DNA from: Vampirovibrio sp041737375
GTDB lineage: Bacteria > Cyanobacteriota > Vampirovibrionia > Vampirovibrionales > Vampirovibrionaceae
DNA length: 64,000 bases
Direction of reading: 5' to 3'
NCBI RefSeq assembly: GCF_041737375.1
Contig: NZ_JBGSRV010000012.1
Location: forward strand, 1-64,000
Position 1 is the first letter of the stretch. Each line of letters opens with the position of its first letter. Both the position numbers and the translations under genes were made by a program. Shown piece by piece: positions 43,009 to 51,840 of the stretch. The notes under the pieces were generated by a model, which saw only the letters and a list, made by a program, of their open reading frames with translations, searched no databases and was not told the DNA's origin.

Positions 43009-44583
43009 TTACAGGGCCAATACTGAGCGAAAGGCATGGGGCAGGTGCTGGCTAATGTGGGATGCCAGCATGGCATATTGAGTTTGAGTGTCGGCGGCGG
43101 CATCCCCTGCCAAACCATGGATGTAAACCCCCAGTGGCCCCGCTTGCCACACCGGCTTTTGCTGGGCTTGCATTTGGGCCGCAAAGGCGCCAATAATACC
43201 TGCTAACACATCCCCACTGCCAGCGGTGGCCATGCCCGCATTGCCGGTGGGCGAAATCCAGCAGGTGGGGCCATCGCTTGGTGATCCCAGTGTGGTTATC
43301 ACTGTACTGGCCGCCTTTAGTACCACGTTGGCCCCGTACCGTTCTCGGGTGGCATGTGCCGCCTGCGGTAGATTGGCCATTATGGCGCCGGCGCCATCCA
43401 TACCCAGCAAACGAGCACATTCCCCGGCATGGGGCGTTACTATAAATTGGGCCGACAAGGCCATGGGCGATTGGCCTAGTGCGAACAAGCCATCCGCATC
43501 CACCACCACCGGCACATTCAGGGATTTCAACCACCCCAACAGGCTTTGGATGACCTGAATGGTTTCCGGGGTTCGCCCTAAACCGGGGCCGATGACCACT
43601 GCTTTATATTTTTTGACTGAAAAATCATTTTGTAAAGCACCAAGCGTGTTGGGGCCTAACTGATGCTCATCGCTCAGGGGCAAGCGCATGATTTCCGGCA
43701 GAAGGGGCAATTGGTTAAACACCGTGGCCGGGGCGGCCAGCGTTACCAGTCCGGCCCCGCAGCGCATGGCGGCTTCCGCACATAAAATGGCCGCTCCCGG
43801 CATGGCCTGACTGCCCGCAATCACCAGCACATGCCCGTGGTGATACTTATGGCTATCTGGCGCTCGGGGGGGCAGCCATGAGCGGGCTGCGGCATGGCTG
43901 ATGAGAGATAGCGGACTTTCATCCGCTTCAATTAGTTGGGCTGGAATGCCGATATCCACCACCGAAACGCTTCCGGCGCAGGCTTTACCCGGATACAAAT
44001 ACAGCCCCGGCTTGCCGGTGGCAAAGGTAACGGTATGGGTGGCCTGTATCGCCACCCCCATGGTCTGGCCCTGCTCGCTGTTGATTCCAGAAGGCAGATC
44101 AATGGCCATGACTGGACAATGGGTGGATTGGTGGCGCTGGTTGATGGCGTCAATCAACCGGGCCTCAATGCCTGTGATATTGCGGCTTAACCCACTGCCA
44201 AACAGGGCATCCACTATAAAATCGGCTTGCTGAATACGCATGATGGCCTGCTCCGGCTTTTCCGTGGCCGATACAATCTCCACCGGCACGCCCACCAACA
44301 CTTTTTCCAGATTTTTGAGCGATTCTCCCCGGTACCCGGTGCCGGTATAAATCACGCTGAGAGAAGCATAGCCCGATTCATACAGTTTGCGGGCGCATAC
44401 AAAGCCATCGCCGCCATTGTTGCCGGGTCCGCAAACCAATACCCCCCTTTGATGCGTTTGGGCAAGCGTCTGAACGGCCAAAGCAACCTGCGTGCCTGCG
44501 TTTTCCATCAGGGCTTCCGCGGAAATACCGGTTTGGAGCGTGGTTTTTCGATCAATGTCGCTGAGGTTGGCAATCAGTTTCAT
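43009..44583 (-). CDS. nnr: Bifunctional NAD(P)H-hydrate repair enzyme Nnr
   Basis: A 524-residue fusion of two metabolite-repair enzymes. The N-terminal part (about 1-215) is the epimerase: MENAGTQVAL, GPGNNGGDGFVCARKL and DALFGSGLSRNITG. The C-terminal part (about 230-520) is the ADP/ATP-dependent dehydratase of the ribokinase fold: HKYHHGHVLVIAGS, VVIGPGLGRTPE, TPHAGECARLLG and PTGNAGMATAGSGDVLAGII (the last contains the catalytic Asp). It returns hydrated NADH and NADPH to use. It is a single gene, convergent with nothing close. Confidence 0.95.
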   Translation of the reverse strand: MKLIANLSDIDRKTTLQTGISAEALMENAGTQVALAVQTLAQTHQRGVLVCGPGNNGGDGFVCARKLYESGYASLSVIYTGTGYRGESLKNLEKVLVGVPVEIVSATEKPEQAIMRIQQADFIVDALFGSGLSRNITGIEARLIDAINQRHQSTHCPVMAIDLPSGINSEQGQTMGVAIQATHTVTFATGKPGLYLYPGKACAGSVSVVDIGIPAQLIEADESPLSLISHAAARSWLPPRAPDSHKYHHGHVLVIAGSQAMPGAAILCAEAAMRCGAGLVTLAAPATVFNQLPLLPEIMRLPLSDEHQLGPNTLGALQNDFSVKKYKAVVIGPGLGRTPETIQVIQSLLGWLKSLNVPVVVDADGLFALGQSPMALSAQFIVTPHAGECARLLGMDGAGAIMANLPQAAHATRERYGANVVLKAASTVITTLGSPSDGPTCWISPTGNAGMATAGSGDVLAGIIGAFAAQMQAQQKPVWQAGPLGVYIHGLAGDAAADTQTQYAMLASHISQHLPHAFRSVLAL

Positions 44584-44701
44584 GGGTTCTGGAACCTGGG
44601 TTAAGGGTTGGGCGTCAATACTTTAAAAGCTATCATAAAGCCCCTGGGTTCGGGGAGGGCGTTCCAAACGCTTCTGTTTAAAATGCCGGTGTGGGAAACG
44701 G

Positions 44702-44707
44702 TATAAT
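44702..44707 (+). promoter_or_regulatory. -10 element of the SpoIID-like gene
   Basis: A perfect TATAAT lies about 38 bases before the ATG at 44745. No good -35 pairs with it. Its position rules out the upstream ATGs (44691, 44706) as starts if the element is used. Confidence 0.45.
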
Positions 44708-44744
44708 GACAAGGAGAGTTTCAATTCAGCAGAAAGAGAGCGTG

Positions 44745-46637
44745 ATGATGGGTGTGGAGATGTTGTTGCCTGTGAAAAACCGGATTGCCATGCGGCGGCT
44801 CCGCTTGCCCGGCCTGCGGGTTGGTCTGAGTGTGTCCTTAGGACTGGTAGGCATTCTAGCGGGAACTGCCGGGTGGATGCACAGTCAATCGCAAGCCGAC
44901 TGGACCCCCAAAACCGCCTACATCGATGCCGACCTGATTCGGGTGGGCATTAGCGATGACAGCATGACCACTCTGGAATACCCCCGCACTCAAATTTCCG
45001 CCACTGGCCCCTTTGTGATTCGGGATAAAAACACCGGATTGCCCGTTCTCAGTGGAAACGCAGGCGATATTGTGACCGTTACCGTGGATGGGAACGGCTT
45101 TTATCTTAAAAAGACCGGCTTGGTCTTCGCAACGGCCCCGCCTTCTCCGCTGCCCAATTTAAACATTCAAACGGTTCCGGCCCAAGGGCCAGCCGGTGCG
45201 GTCATGCCGGTTCCCGGTCCGCTGGTGGCCGCTCCGCTGAATGAAAATCACCGGCTTAAAATTACCAACATTACCCGCCGCAAGGAAATCCCGGAGTACC
45301 GGGGGGTGTTTGAAATTGTGCGTGCCGCTTCCTCACCAGCCAAGTTAACGGTGGTAGATGTGGTTTCTCTGGAAGATTATTTAAAAGCGGTGGTGCCGAA
45401 TGAGCTGCCCATGCGCTACGGGCTGGAGGCGGTCAAAGCGCAAGCGGTCGCCGCTCGCAATTACGCCATTCGCCCTCGGGAAAAACCTTGGAAAACTTTT
45501 GATATTTGCGATTCCCAGTTGTGCCAGGTGTATCTGGGCTCTCAAACGGAAACCCCCGGCAGTAACAACGCCATTGCCGATACCGAAGGGCTGGTGGGCC
45601 TGTATAATGGCGATCCCATTCTGGCCCTGTTCAGCTCCTCGCATGGGGGCTATGCCGAAAATTATTCCTACGCCTTTTCCGATCCCTTAACCAAACAGTA
45701 CCCGGCCCCGGCCATTGCCTATTTGCAAGGCGGCCCCGATGTCCCTTTGCCCGCCGGTCTGGATTTGAGAACGGAAACGGGCGCTCGCAAATTTTGGACC
45801 AGCCCCGATTTTCGCAGTTTTGATGTGGAATCTCCCTACTACCGCTGGGAAAAACGCTGGACCCGGTCTGAGCTGGAAGCCACCCTCAATCAGGGCCTGC
45901 TGGCCGTTTCCAAGGACAATTCCACCAAGGCGTTTATCAGCCCAGCTTTTAGGCCCGGTGACAGCATTGGCGTTTTTAAGGGCATTACCGTACTGGAACG
46001 GGGCGTCTCTGGCAAGGCCATGACCGTGGCCATTCAGGGCAGTCGAGGCAGCTGGACGGTGAAAAAAGAATTTCTGCTGCGAAAAGTATTCAGCAAGGGC
46101 GGTAAAATGCTGCCTAGCGGCAATGTGGTTTTCACCCCGCAAAAAGACCCCAAAGGGGCTACCATTGGCTTGATTGCCAACGGGGGCGGCTTTGGCCATG
46201 GCGTGGGGCTTAGCCAACTGGGGGCCAGTTGGATGCACAAGCACGGCTACCAGTTTCCTCAAATTGTGCAGCATTATTACCGGGGGGTCAGTCTGGGTTC
46301 CATTCCCATCGCCGTGGGGCCGGGCCGGGCTGAAAAGCCGGTGCTGACCCGCTTTGATGTGCATCACCCCAAAGGCATGCTGTGGATTCAACAAGGCGAG
46401 TCCGCCGCTGCCCAGTTACCGCTCAATCAGGCGAACATTGCCATTGAGCTGAACGGTAAACCTTTGAAACTCAACCCCAGTGGCTTTCGCTCTGGCATTG
46501 AGGTAAATGCCTACTTACGGCCCGGTCAACTGAACAGCTTGATGCTGTATCCCGACCCCGAAAACCCACAACGGTCCATTAAAGCCTGGATTGAGCTATA
46601 TCCCGCCCAACCGGTGGCGCAGGTGGCCAAGCGGTAA
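44745..46637 (+). CDS. SpoIID/LytB domain protein
   Basis: About 630 residues. A membrane anchor (SLGLVGILAGTAGWMHS) is followed by a beta-rich region and the SpoIID domain: LEDYLKAVVPNELPMRYGLE, AVKAQAVAARNYAI, HGGYAENYSY and, at the end, GGGFGHGVGLSQLGASWMHK. SpoIID domains cut denuded glycan strands of peptidoglycan. Non-sporulating bacteria, including cyanobacteria, carry them, so sporulation is not implied. The start at 44745 (or 44748) has AGAGAG upstream. It probably acts in cell-wall remodelling. Confidence 0.88.
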   Translation: MMGVEMLLPVKNRIAMRRLRLPGLRVGLSVSLGLVGILAGTAGWMHSQSQADWTPKTAYIDADLIRVGISDDSMTTLEYPRTQISATGPFVIRDKNTGLPVLSGNAGDIVTVTVDGNGFYLKKTGLVFATAPPSPLPNLNIQTVPAQGPAGAVMPVPGPLVAAPLNENHRLKITNITRRKEIPEYRGVFEIVRAASSPAKLTVVDVVSLEDYLKAVVPNELPMRYGLEAVKAQAVAARNYAIRPREKPWKTFDICDSQLCQVYLGSQTETPGSNNAIADTEGLVGLYNGDPILALFSSSHGGYAENYSYAFSDPLTKQYPAPAIAYLQGGPDVPLPAGLDLRTETGARKFWTSPDFRSFDVESPYYRWEKRWTRSELEATLNQGLLAVSKDNSTKAFISPAFRPGDSIGVFKGITVLERGVSGKAMTVAIQGSRGSWTVKKEFLLRKVFSKGGKMLPSGNVVFTPQKDPKGATIGLIANGGGFGHGVGLSQLGASWMHKHGYQFPQIVQHYYRGVSLGSIPIAVGPGRAEKPVLTRFDVHHPKGMLWIQQGESAAAQLPLNQANIAIELNGKPLKLNPSGFRSGIEVNAYLRPGQLNSLMLYPDPENPQRSIKAWIELYPAQPVAQVAKR

Positions 46638-46689
46638 CCCGCCTTAACCATAATCAATGCCAAGCCGTGATTCATTAATCTTGATTAAT

Positions 46690-47244
46690 TTAATAATGAT
46701 TCACAGCGGGAATGGCATCCTGATCATCCCAGCCGGAGGGTCGAACGCTGCCCTCTGTTCCAGGTAAAGGTTCTGCGCCTGCCGGAAATTGAACCATGGG
46801 CTGTGCGGCTGATTGACTAGTGCTAAATTGAGGCGCCAACCGCATCATATCGCTGCCGGAAACGGGTTGTTCGGCAGGGGCGCCCATGACAATGTTGGTC
46901 AGTTTTAATCGGTTCAGGTTCACCATGCCGGTGGTGGTTTTCAGCTCCAGCTTAAAGCGATCCAGATACACGATTTCACCGAAATAGCGTTTATTTCCCA
47001 GTGTTTCCACCACGTCGTGCCGGTTGCTCAGTTGAATGCGGGCAATGTGCAGTTTGCTGCCAAACAGTCCGGCTTCCTTAAATTCAATAATATCCCCGGT
47101 GAGTCTATCCAGTTTGCCCCGCACTACTTTTCCGTTTTCAAAGTGCATCAGGTCGGCCCAGCAGGGGGTGGGCAATATGGCCAGCAAGGCTAATATGCAA
47201 AGCGTCTGCCATGCGTGGGCTATTTTATGGTTCCTGTTGGGCAT
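46690..47244 (-). CDS. Exported hypothetical protein, 184 residues
   Basis: No family recognised. A signal peptide (LCILALLAILPTPCWA) leads into a beta-rich segment of two similar halves: LMHFENGKVVRGKLDRLTGD and RYFGEIVYLDRFKLELKTTT, resembling small SH3-like or LSm-like barrels. The C-terminal ~60 residues are Pro/Gly/Gln-rich and probably disordered. The start at 47244 is preferred (AGGAG 10 bases upstream) over an upstream in-frame start. The product is likely periplasmic. Confidence 0.65.
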   Translation of the reverse strand: MPNRNHKIAHAWQTLCILALLAILPTPCWADLMHFENGKVVRGKLDRLTGDIIEFKEAGLFGSKLHIARIQLSNRHDVVETLGNKRYFGEIVYLDRFKLELKTTTGMVNLNRLKLTNIVMGAPAEQPVSGSDMMRLAPQFSTSQSAAQPMVQFPAGAEPLPGTEGSVRPSGWDDQDAIPAVNHY

Positions 47245-47446
47245 GTCTCCACGGCTCCTGTTGAATGCTTTTTTGGGGGGCTTTGCCTTCAGCATAGCCA
47301 ACCTTGCGGGCTTAGCGCATCGGTTGGGTGTATGACTTGGCAGGGATTGCGATCATGCCGGGTGAGGACTGCCCCTTGGCGCACAAACCCTCTTCAGTCG
47401 AGCAGCGCTGCTTTTTTTTAAAAACAGCAAAGCGCAATCACGCCAA

Positions 47447-47475
47447 AAAGCCCCGATGGCATCGAGGCTTTTGGA
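47447..47475 (-). terminator. Rho-independent terminator after pepA
   Basis: On the minus strand, AAAAGCCTCGAT and ATCGGGGCTTTT pair (one mismatch) around GCC, followed by more T. It lies just past the pepA stop codon. Confidence 0.75.
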
Positions 47476-47496
47476 TGGTTTTAAATCAGGGGCAGA

Positions 47497-49422
47497 TTAT
47501 TTTTTCTTTTTAGGGGCAGGCTTGGTCTTGGGGGGCTGCCGGTCGCTGGGTTTTTTAGGCGATCCTTTGGCGGGGCTGCCAGCGCCTTTTTTGGCGGGAC
47601 TTTTCAACGGTACTGTGGCAGGGGCTTTGGCCACTTTCGCCGAAGGGGCCGCTTTTTTGGTCGCAGGTTTTGCCGCCGCTTTTGCCACTGGCTTGGTCGC
47701 TGCTTTGGTTGTGGCCGCTTTTGCTACTGGCTTAGTTGCTACTTTGGTTGTGGCCGCTTTTGCTACTGGCTTGGTTGTTACTTTGGTTGTGGCCACTTTC
47801 GCCACTGGCTTGGTGTCCACGGCTGGGCTGGTGCTAGCGGATTTGGAACTGCCGGTTTTACCGCCGCCGCCCAAGCTGGCCTCTTCATTCAGCAAATACT
47901 GAATAATGGTTTTCACCGAAACCCCCGTGGCTTTTTCATCCGGGGTCATATCGGCCCCGGCGATATCCAGATGCGCCATTGGAATGTCATCGGGTGCGCC
48001 ACTCATGACAAAGGCGGCAGCGCTTTGGGCGCCCCGGTTTTTGCGCTGAGAGGTGTTGATAATATCGGCTCCGTCCAGCTTGCTTTTAATATTGTCGTAA
48101 TCATCTTCGGTCACATCCAGGGTTTGCAGTTGTTCCCCCTGAGAGCGCCCCGCAGTGGCGATGCGATCCCGCAAGGCTTCATTGCTGCCCATTAAGGCAA
48201 TGTAAGAGCCCACGGCCACTGAAGCCGCCCCGGTGAGGGTGGCAATGGTGATGATTTCGGCGGGCTTGGTTTCCGCCGCTTTGGCCACGGCGTCAATCAG
48301 GGTTAACCGTCCTTCGGCATCGGTGTGGCGAATTTCCACTTTTTTGCCGCAGGTGGTATCCACAATGGAATCCGGGATCATGGCGTCGCTATCAATTTTG
48401 TTGGGGGTGGCCGCCAGGTAGGCGGTAATTTCCAAATGCTGGGGCTGTAATTCGGCAATGGCCTGCATGGTGGCCAAAGCAACCGCCCCGCCGGTCATAT
48501 CGCCCTTCATGGTCACCATGTAATCGCCGGGTTTTACCTGATAACCGCCGGTGTCAAAAATAACGCTTTTGCCCACAATGGCAATTTTCTTTTTGGCCTT
48601 GCCGGATTTTGGGGCGTAGTGCAAGGTAATGAACTTGGGAGGATCGCTGGCCAAAGAGCCTTTTGCCACTGTGAAGAAGCAGGGCATGTTTTTTTCAATC
48701 CAGGCGCTGTTGCTTTGCACGTTTACTTTAATGGCGCTGCTTTTGCCAATGGTTTTGGCGTGATTCACCAAAGTGTCGGTATTTTTCAGGTTGGAAGGAT
48801 GATTGACCAAATCCTTCACCAAACTGCGGGCATGCGCCAATGCCTGAGCCTGTTTGAGTGTGTTTTCCAGTTTTTGTTCGCTCAACAGGGTCACTTGCTG
48901 CAAGCCGGGGTTGGGTTCTTTGGATTCCATGGATTTGTAAGTGGCCTGAAAAACAGCGTCCACCGCCAGCGATACGGCCGCTTCAGCGCTCAGGTTTTCG
49001 GTGGTTTGGGGCAATAAAATGGCCGCGGATTTAAAATCCTTCAATCCCAGTAGGCCTGAGAGGGCTTTCAGGGCGTTGGTTTCCCAGTGACGAGCCTGCA
49101 GCTGGTCCGCTTCGCCCAGCCCTAAGATAACCAAGCGGCGGGCACCCAGTTTGTTGGCGGATGATTGGCGAATGGTCAGCGTTTTACCTTTGCTGCCATC
49201 AAATTTTTCTTCAACGGCAATGGCCTCAATTTCATCTTTTAAGGCTTTATCCAGCGTGATGGGCCAAATAATGGTGGTGGTCGGATCCACGTCTTTTTTG
49301 TCTTTGGCCTTGCTGTCGGTTTTGGGTGCGGGCTTTTTAAAAACGGGAATAATCACCCCATCGGCCTTGATGGCGGTGGCTTTTTCGGTGGAAAAAACAA
49401 AGCGGGTTTTCGCTGACCCCAT
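47497..49422 (-). CDS. pepA: M17 leucyl aminopeptidase with H1-like basic tail
   Basis: A 641-residue protein; typical M17 enzymes have about 500. The catalytic core includes VIFDTGGYQVKPGDYMVTMK and the metal/active-site HTDAEGRLTLIDAV, and ends with AHLDIAGADM...ATGVSV. After about residue 530 comes a tail of ~110 residues made almost only of Lys, Ala, Thr and Pro, including 13-residue units like KPVAKAATTKVAT, and ending KKKK. It resembles histone H1 and the C-terminal tails of DNA-binding HU/Hc1 proteins. M17 PepA proteins are known to bind DNA in some bacteria; a DNA-binding role here is inferred. AGGAG precedes the ATG. Confidence 0.9.
   Translation of the reverse strand: MGSAKTRFVFSTEKATAIKADGVIIPVFKKPAPKTDSKAKDKKDVDPTTTIIWPITLDKALKDEIEAIAVEEKFDGSKGKTLTIRQSSANKLGARRLVILGLGEADQLQARHWETNALKALSGLLGLKDFKSAAILLPQTTENLSAEAAVSLAVDAVFQATYKSMESKEPNPGLQQVTLLSEQKLENTLKQAQALAHARSLVKDLVNHPSNLKNTDTLVNHAKTIGKSSAIKVNVQSNSAWIEKNMPCFFTVAKGSLASDPPKFITLHYAPKSGKAKKKIAIVGKSVIFDTGGYQVKPGDYMVTMKGDMTGGAVALATMQAIAELQPQHLEITAYLAATPNKIDSDAMIPDSIVDTTCGKKVEIRHTDAEGRLTLIDAVAKAAETKPAEIITIATLTGAASVAVGSYIALMGSNEALRDRIATAGRSQGEQLQTLDVTEDDYDNIKSKLDGADIINTSQRKNRGAQSAAAFVMSGAPDDIPMAHLDIAGADMTPDEKATGVSVKTIIQYLLNEEASLGGGGKTGSSKSASTSPAVDTKPVAKVATTKVTTKPVAKAATTKVATKPVAKAATTKAATKPVAKAAAKPATKKAAPSAKVAKAPATVPLKSPAKKGAGSPAKGSPKKPSDRQPPKTKPAPKKKK
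47675..47820 (-). repeat. Tandem 39-base repeats in the pepA tail
   Basis: Three full 39-base units (47675-47713, 47714-47752, 47753-47791) and a partial fourth encode 13-residue Lys/Ala/Thr/Pro repeats. Copies differ at a few positions. Such units change number easily, so tail length may vary among strains. Confidence 0.88.
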
Positions 49423-49622
49423 GAAAAACTCTCCTAACTCTTCTCTGTGTTGATGAATATGATTGACTAAACTGTAAATGCTGGGCTTGGGGTAGGCTTT
49501 TGGCGCTTCTCCAGAACTAAAACAAAGGCCAAAACAGGTGCCGGTATTGGAAGTAAACCCTACCTCTCCTCCCTCATTGTACCGGATTTAAGCCCACTTG
49601 GGCGCACGGACTTCTTTTTGCT

Positions 49623-50543
49623 CTATGGGGCCGAGGGGAGCTGAAGGGCGTTTTCCAGCGTTTGCCGCAAGGCGGGGGTGAAGTGGGCGGGCACATTCAT
49701 TTCGCTCCACAGCTCAAAGGCGCAAATTCCCTGATAAATCAGCATATCCAAACCATTGGCCGTGATTAGCCCTTGAGCTTTGGCCAGACTCAGCAAGCGG
49801 GTTTCTATGGGGCGATAGATGAGATCATACACCCAGGCTTGAAGGGGCAGGGCTTCCAGCTGATGAGCGGGGATAGGGCTTTGGGCCTCTTGTGGATACA
49901 TGCCCACCGGGGTGGTGTTGATTAGCCCCTGAAAAGCGGACAGGCAGGGTAAAGTGTCCAGCGATACTAAATTAAGTTGGGTGGGGCTTTGGTAGGTTTG
50001 CTTCACCATTTCACCATCACTGGTAATGGAAATGGCTTTTAATGGGTCGCGCACCGCAAAAGTAATGGATGCGGTTTTGGCCTGAATCAGCCCGGTCATC
50101 ACCGCTCGGGCCGATCCGCCCGCCCCCAGCACCAGCAAATCGCTTTGAGGCAAGTCGTGCAGCACGCCTGCGGGCAGGCTTCGCATAAAGCCGGTAATAT
50201 CGGTGTTGTAGCTCTTCAGGGTGTAGAGATCGGGATTTTTTGCATCAGGATTTTTTTCCGAGCGACTGAACACGATGGTATTTACCGCCCCGGCCAGTGC
50301 CGCTTCTGGGCTGAGCCAGTCCATGGCTTTCATCACCGCCACTTTGTGCGGAATGGTCACGTTCAGCCCCCGCACTTGCTGGTGGGCGAGTGTGGGCAGC
50401 AATGCGTCCAAATCGGCGGGGGGGCAGTCGTACTTGCGATATTCACCGGCCAACCCTAGCAATTGCAACAGGTTGGCATGCAGCAGCGGAGACAGGCTAT
50501 GGGTGAGCGGATGGCCAATAATGCCCAGCTTTAAAAAATCCAT
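49623..50543 (-). CDS. aroE: Shikimate dehydrogenase
   Basis: A 306-residue AroE, which reduces 3-dehydroshikimate to shikimate with NADPH in aromatic amino acid synthesis. Visible are the substrate motif GHPLTHSLSPLLHANLL, NVTIPHKVAVM with the catalytic Lys, GAVNTIVF, the Rossmann LVLGAGGSARAV and the C-terminal LDMLIYQGICAFELW. It begins 14 bases after the stop of the transsulfuration gene and is probably in the same transcript. Confidence 0.95.
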   Translation of the reverse strand: MDFLKLGIIGHPLTHSLSPLLHANLLQLLGLAGEYRKYDCPPADLDALLPTLAHQQVRGLNVTIPHKVAVMKAMDWLSPEAALAGAVNTIVFSRSEKNPDAKNPDLYTLKSYNTDITGFMRSLPAGVLHDLPQSDLLVLGAGGSARAVMTGLIQAKTASITFAVRDPLKAISITSDGEMVKQTYQSPTQLNLVSLDTLPCLSAFQGLINTTPVGMYPQEAQSPIPAHQLEALPLQAWVYDLIYRPIETRLLSLAKAQGLITANGLDMLIYQGICAFELWSEMNVPAHFTPALRQTLENALQLPSAP

Positions 50544-50557
50544 AAACAGCGCTTAAC

Positions 50558-51727
50558 TTAAACGGTGGCGGGGGCTTTGCCGGAAATAACCTGCAGGGCC
50601 TGGGCCAAATCGGCTTTTAAATCGGCCACGTCCTCAATGCCCACAGACAGGCGAATCAGGTTATCGGTAATGCCAATTTCCTGCCGCACCTTGGGATCAA
50701 CCGATAAGTGGGTCATCAACGCAGGATGCTCAATCAGCGATTCCACACCGCCCAAACTTTCAGCCAGCGTAAATACCTTAACGCTTTTCAGCAGTTGGCG
50801 GGCTTCTTTTTCGCCGCCTTTAACCCGTACGGAAATCATGCCGCCACCCGCTTTCATCTGCTTTTTGGCCAGTTCATGCTGGGGGTGAGAGGGCAAGCCG
50901 GGGTAAAAAACGGTTTCAATGGCTTCATGATTTTCCAGATACTGAGCCAGCTCCAAAGCGCTGGCGCAATGGGCATCCATGCGCAGGCCCAGAGTTTTCA
51001 GTCCCCGCAAGGTGAGCCATGAGTTGAAGGGATCGGGGTTGGCCCCAATGGTATTGCGGTGGAAACGAATGGCGTCATTCAGGCTGTCGTCTTTTAGCAC
51101 CAGCGCGCCGCCAATCACATCGCTGTGTCCGCCAATGTACTTGGTGGTGCTGTGCAACACGATATCCACACCCATTTCAATGGGGCGTTGCAGGTAGGGG
51201 CTGGCAAAGGTGTTATCCACGCAGGTTAAAATATTGCGCTTTTTGGCAATGTGGTTAATGGCGGCAATGTCCACCAGCTTCAGCAGAGGGTTGGTGGGCG
51301 ATTCCATGTACACCATTTTGGTGTTGGGCTTGATGGCCTTTTCCACATTTTGGGGATCGGTCATGTCAATAAATTCGATTTCAACGCCGTATTTGGCCAG
51401 CACCTTGGTGGTGTAGCGGAAGGTCCCGCCATAAACGTCATCGCCAATTAATAAATGATCGCCGGGTACAAACAGGGCGTTGCACATGGTAACCAGTGCG
51501 CCCACGCCGCTGGAAAAGCAATAGCCATGCTTACCGCCTTCTAAATCCGCCAGCACACCGGCCAGTGTATCCACGGTGGGGTTGCCGCAGCGGGAATAAT
51601 CCCAGCCCTTATGCACACCGGCATCTTCCTGGGCAAAGGTGGAGGTTTGATAAATGGGGTTAATCACCGCCCCGGTCACCGGATCGGGGTGTTGATGGCT
51701 GTGAATGGCAATGGTTTTGAATTGCAT
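50558..51727 (-). CDS. PLP-dependent cystathionine gamma-synthase/gamma-lyase family enzyme
   Basis: A 389-residue Cys/Met-metabolism PLP enzyme. Visible are YSRCGNPTVDTLAGVLADLE, YMESPTNPLLKLVDI, the cofactor Asp in TCVDNTFASPY, and the PLP-lysine in LHSTTKYIGGHSDVIGG, with ESLGGVESLIEHPALMTH at the end. Synthase and lyase cannot be separated by eye. The nearby CBS-like gene (53293) favours cystathionine gamma-lyase in reverse transsulfuration, since the CBS/CGL pair makes cysteine from homocysteine. AAGGAAG precedes the ATG. aroE follows. Confidence 0.88.
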   Translation of the reverse strand: MQFKTIAIHSHQHPDPVTGAVINPIYQTSTFAQEDAGVHKGWDYSRCGNPTVDTLAGVLADLEGGKHGYCFSSGVGALVTMCNALFVPGDHLLIGDDVYGGTFRYTTKVLAKYGVEIEFIDMTDPQNVEKAIKPNTKMVYMESPTNPLLKLVDIAAINHIAKKRNILTCVDNTFASPYLQRPIEMGVDIVLHSTTKYIGGHSDVIGGALVLKDDSLNDAIRFHRNTIGANPDPFNSWLTLRGLKTLGLRMDAHCASALELAQYLENHEAIETVFYPGLPSHPQHELAKKQMKAGGGMISVRVKGGEKEARQLLKSVKVFTLAESLGGVESLIEHPALMTHLSVDPKVRQEIGITDNLIRLSVGIEDVADLKADLAQALQVISGKAPATV

Positions 51728-51840
51728 GGCAAAGGCTTCCTTTCATCAGGTAGTGGCAAATACGATTAGCAATACCATACTCGAAACACGCCAAAACAAA
51801 ATGAATTTTATGCCCTTTAAAAGCCCTTAAAGGCCACGAT

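Noticed and set aside
44745..46637. SpoIID gene as evidence of sporulation
   Set aside because: SpoIID/LytB domains are widespread in non-sporulating bacteria, and no other sporulation gene is present.
47400..47440. Second hairpin near the end of pepA
   Set aside because: GCGCTGCTTTTT/AAAACAGCAAAGCGC pairs imperfectly; the hairpin at 47447-47475 is the better terminator.
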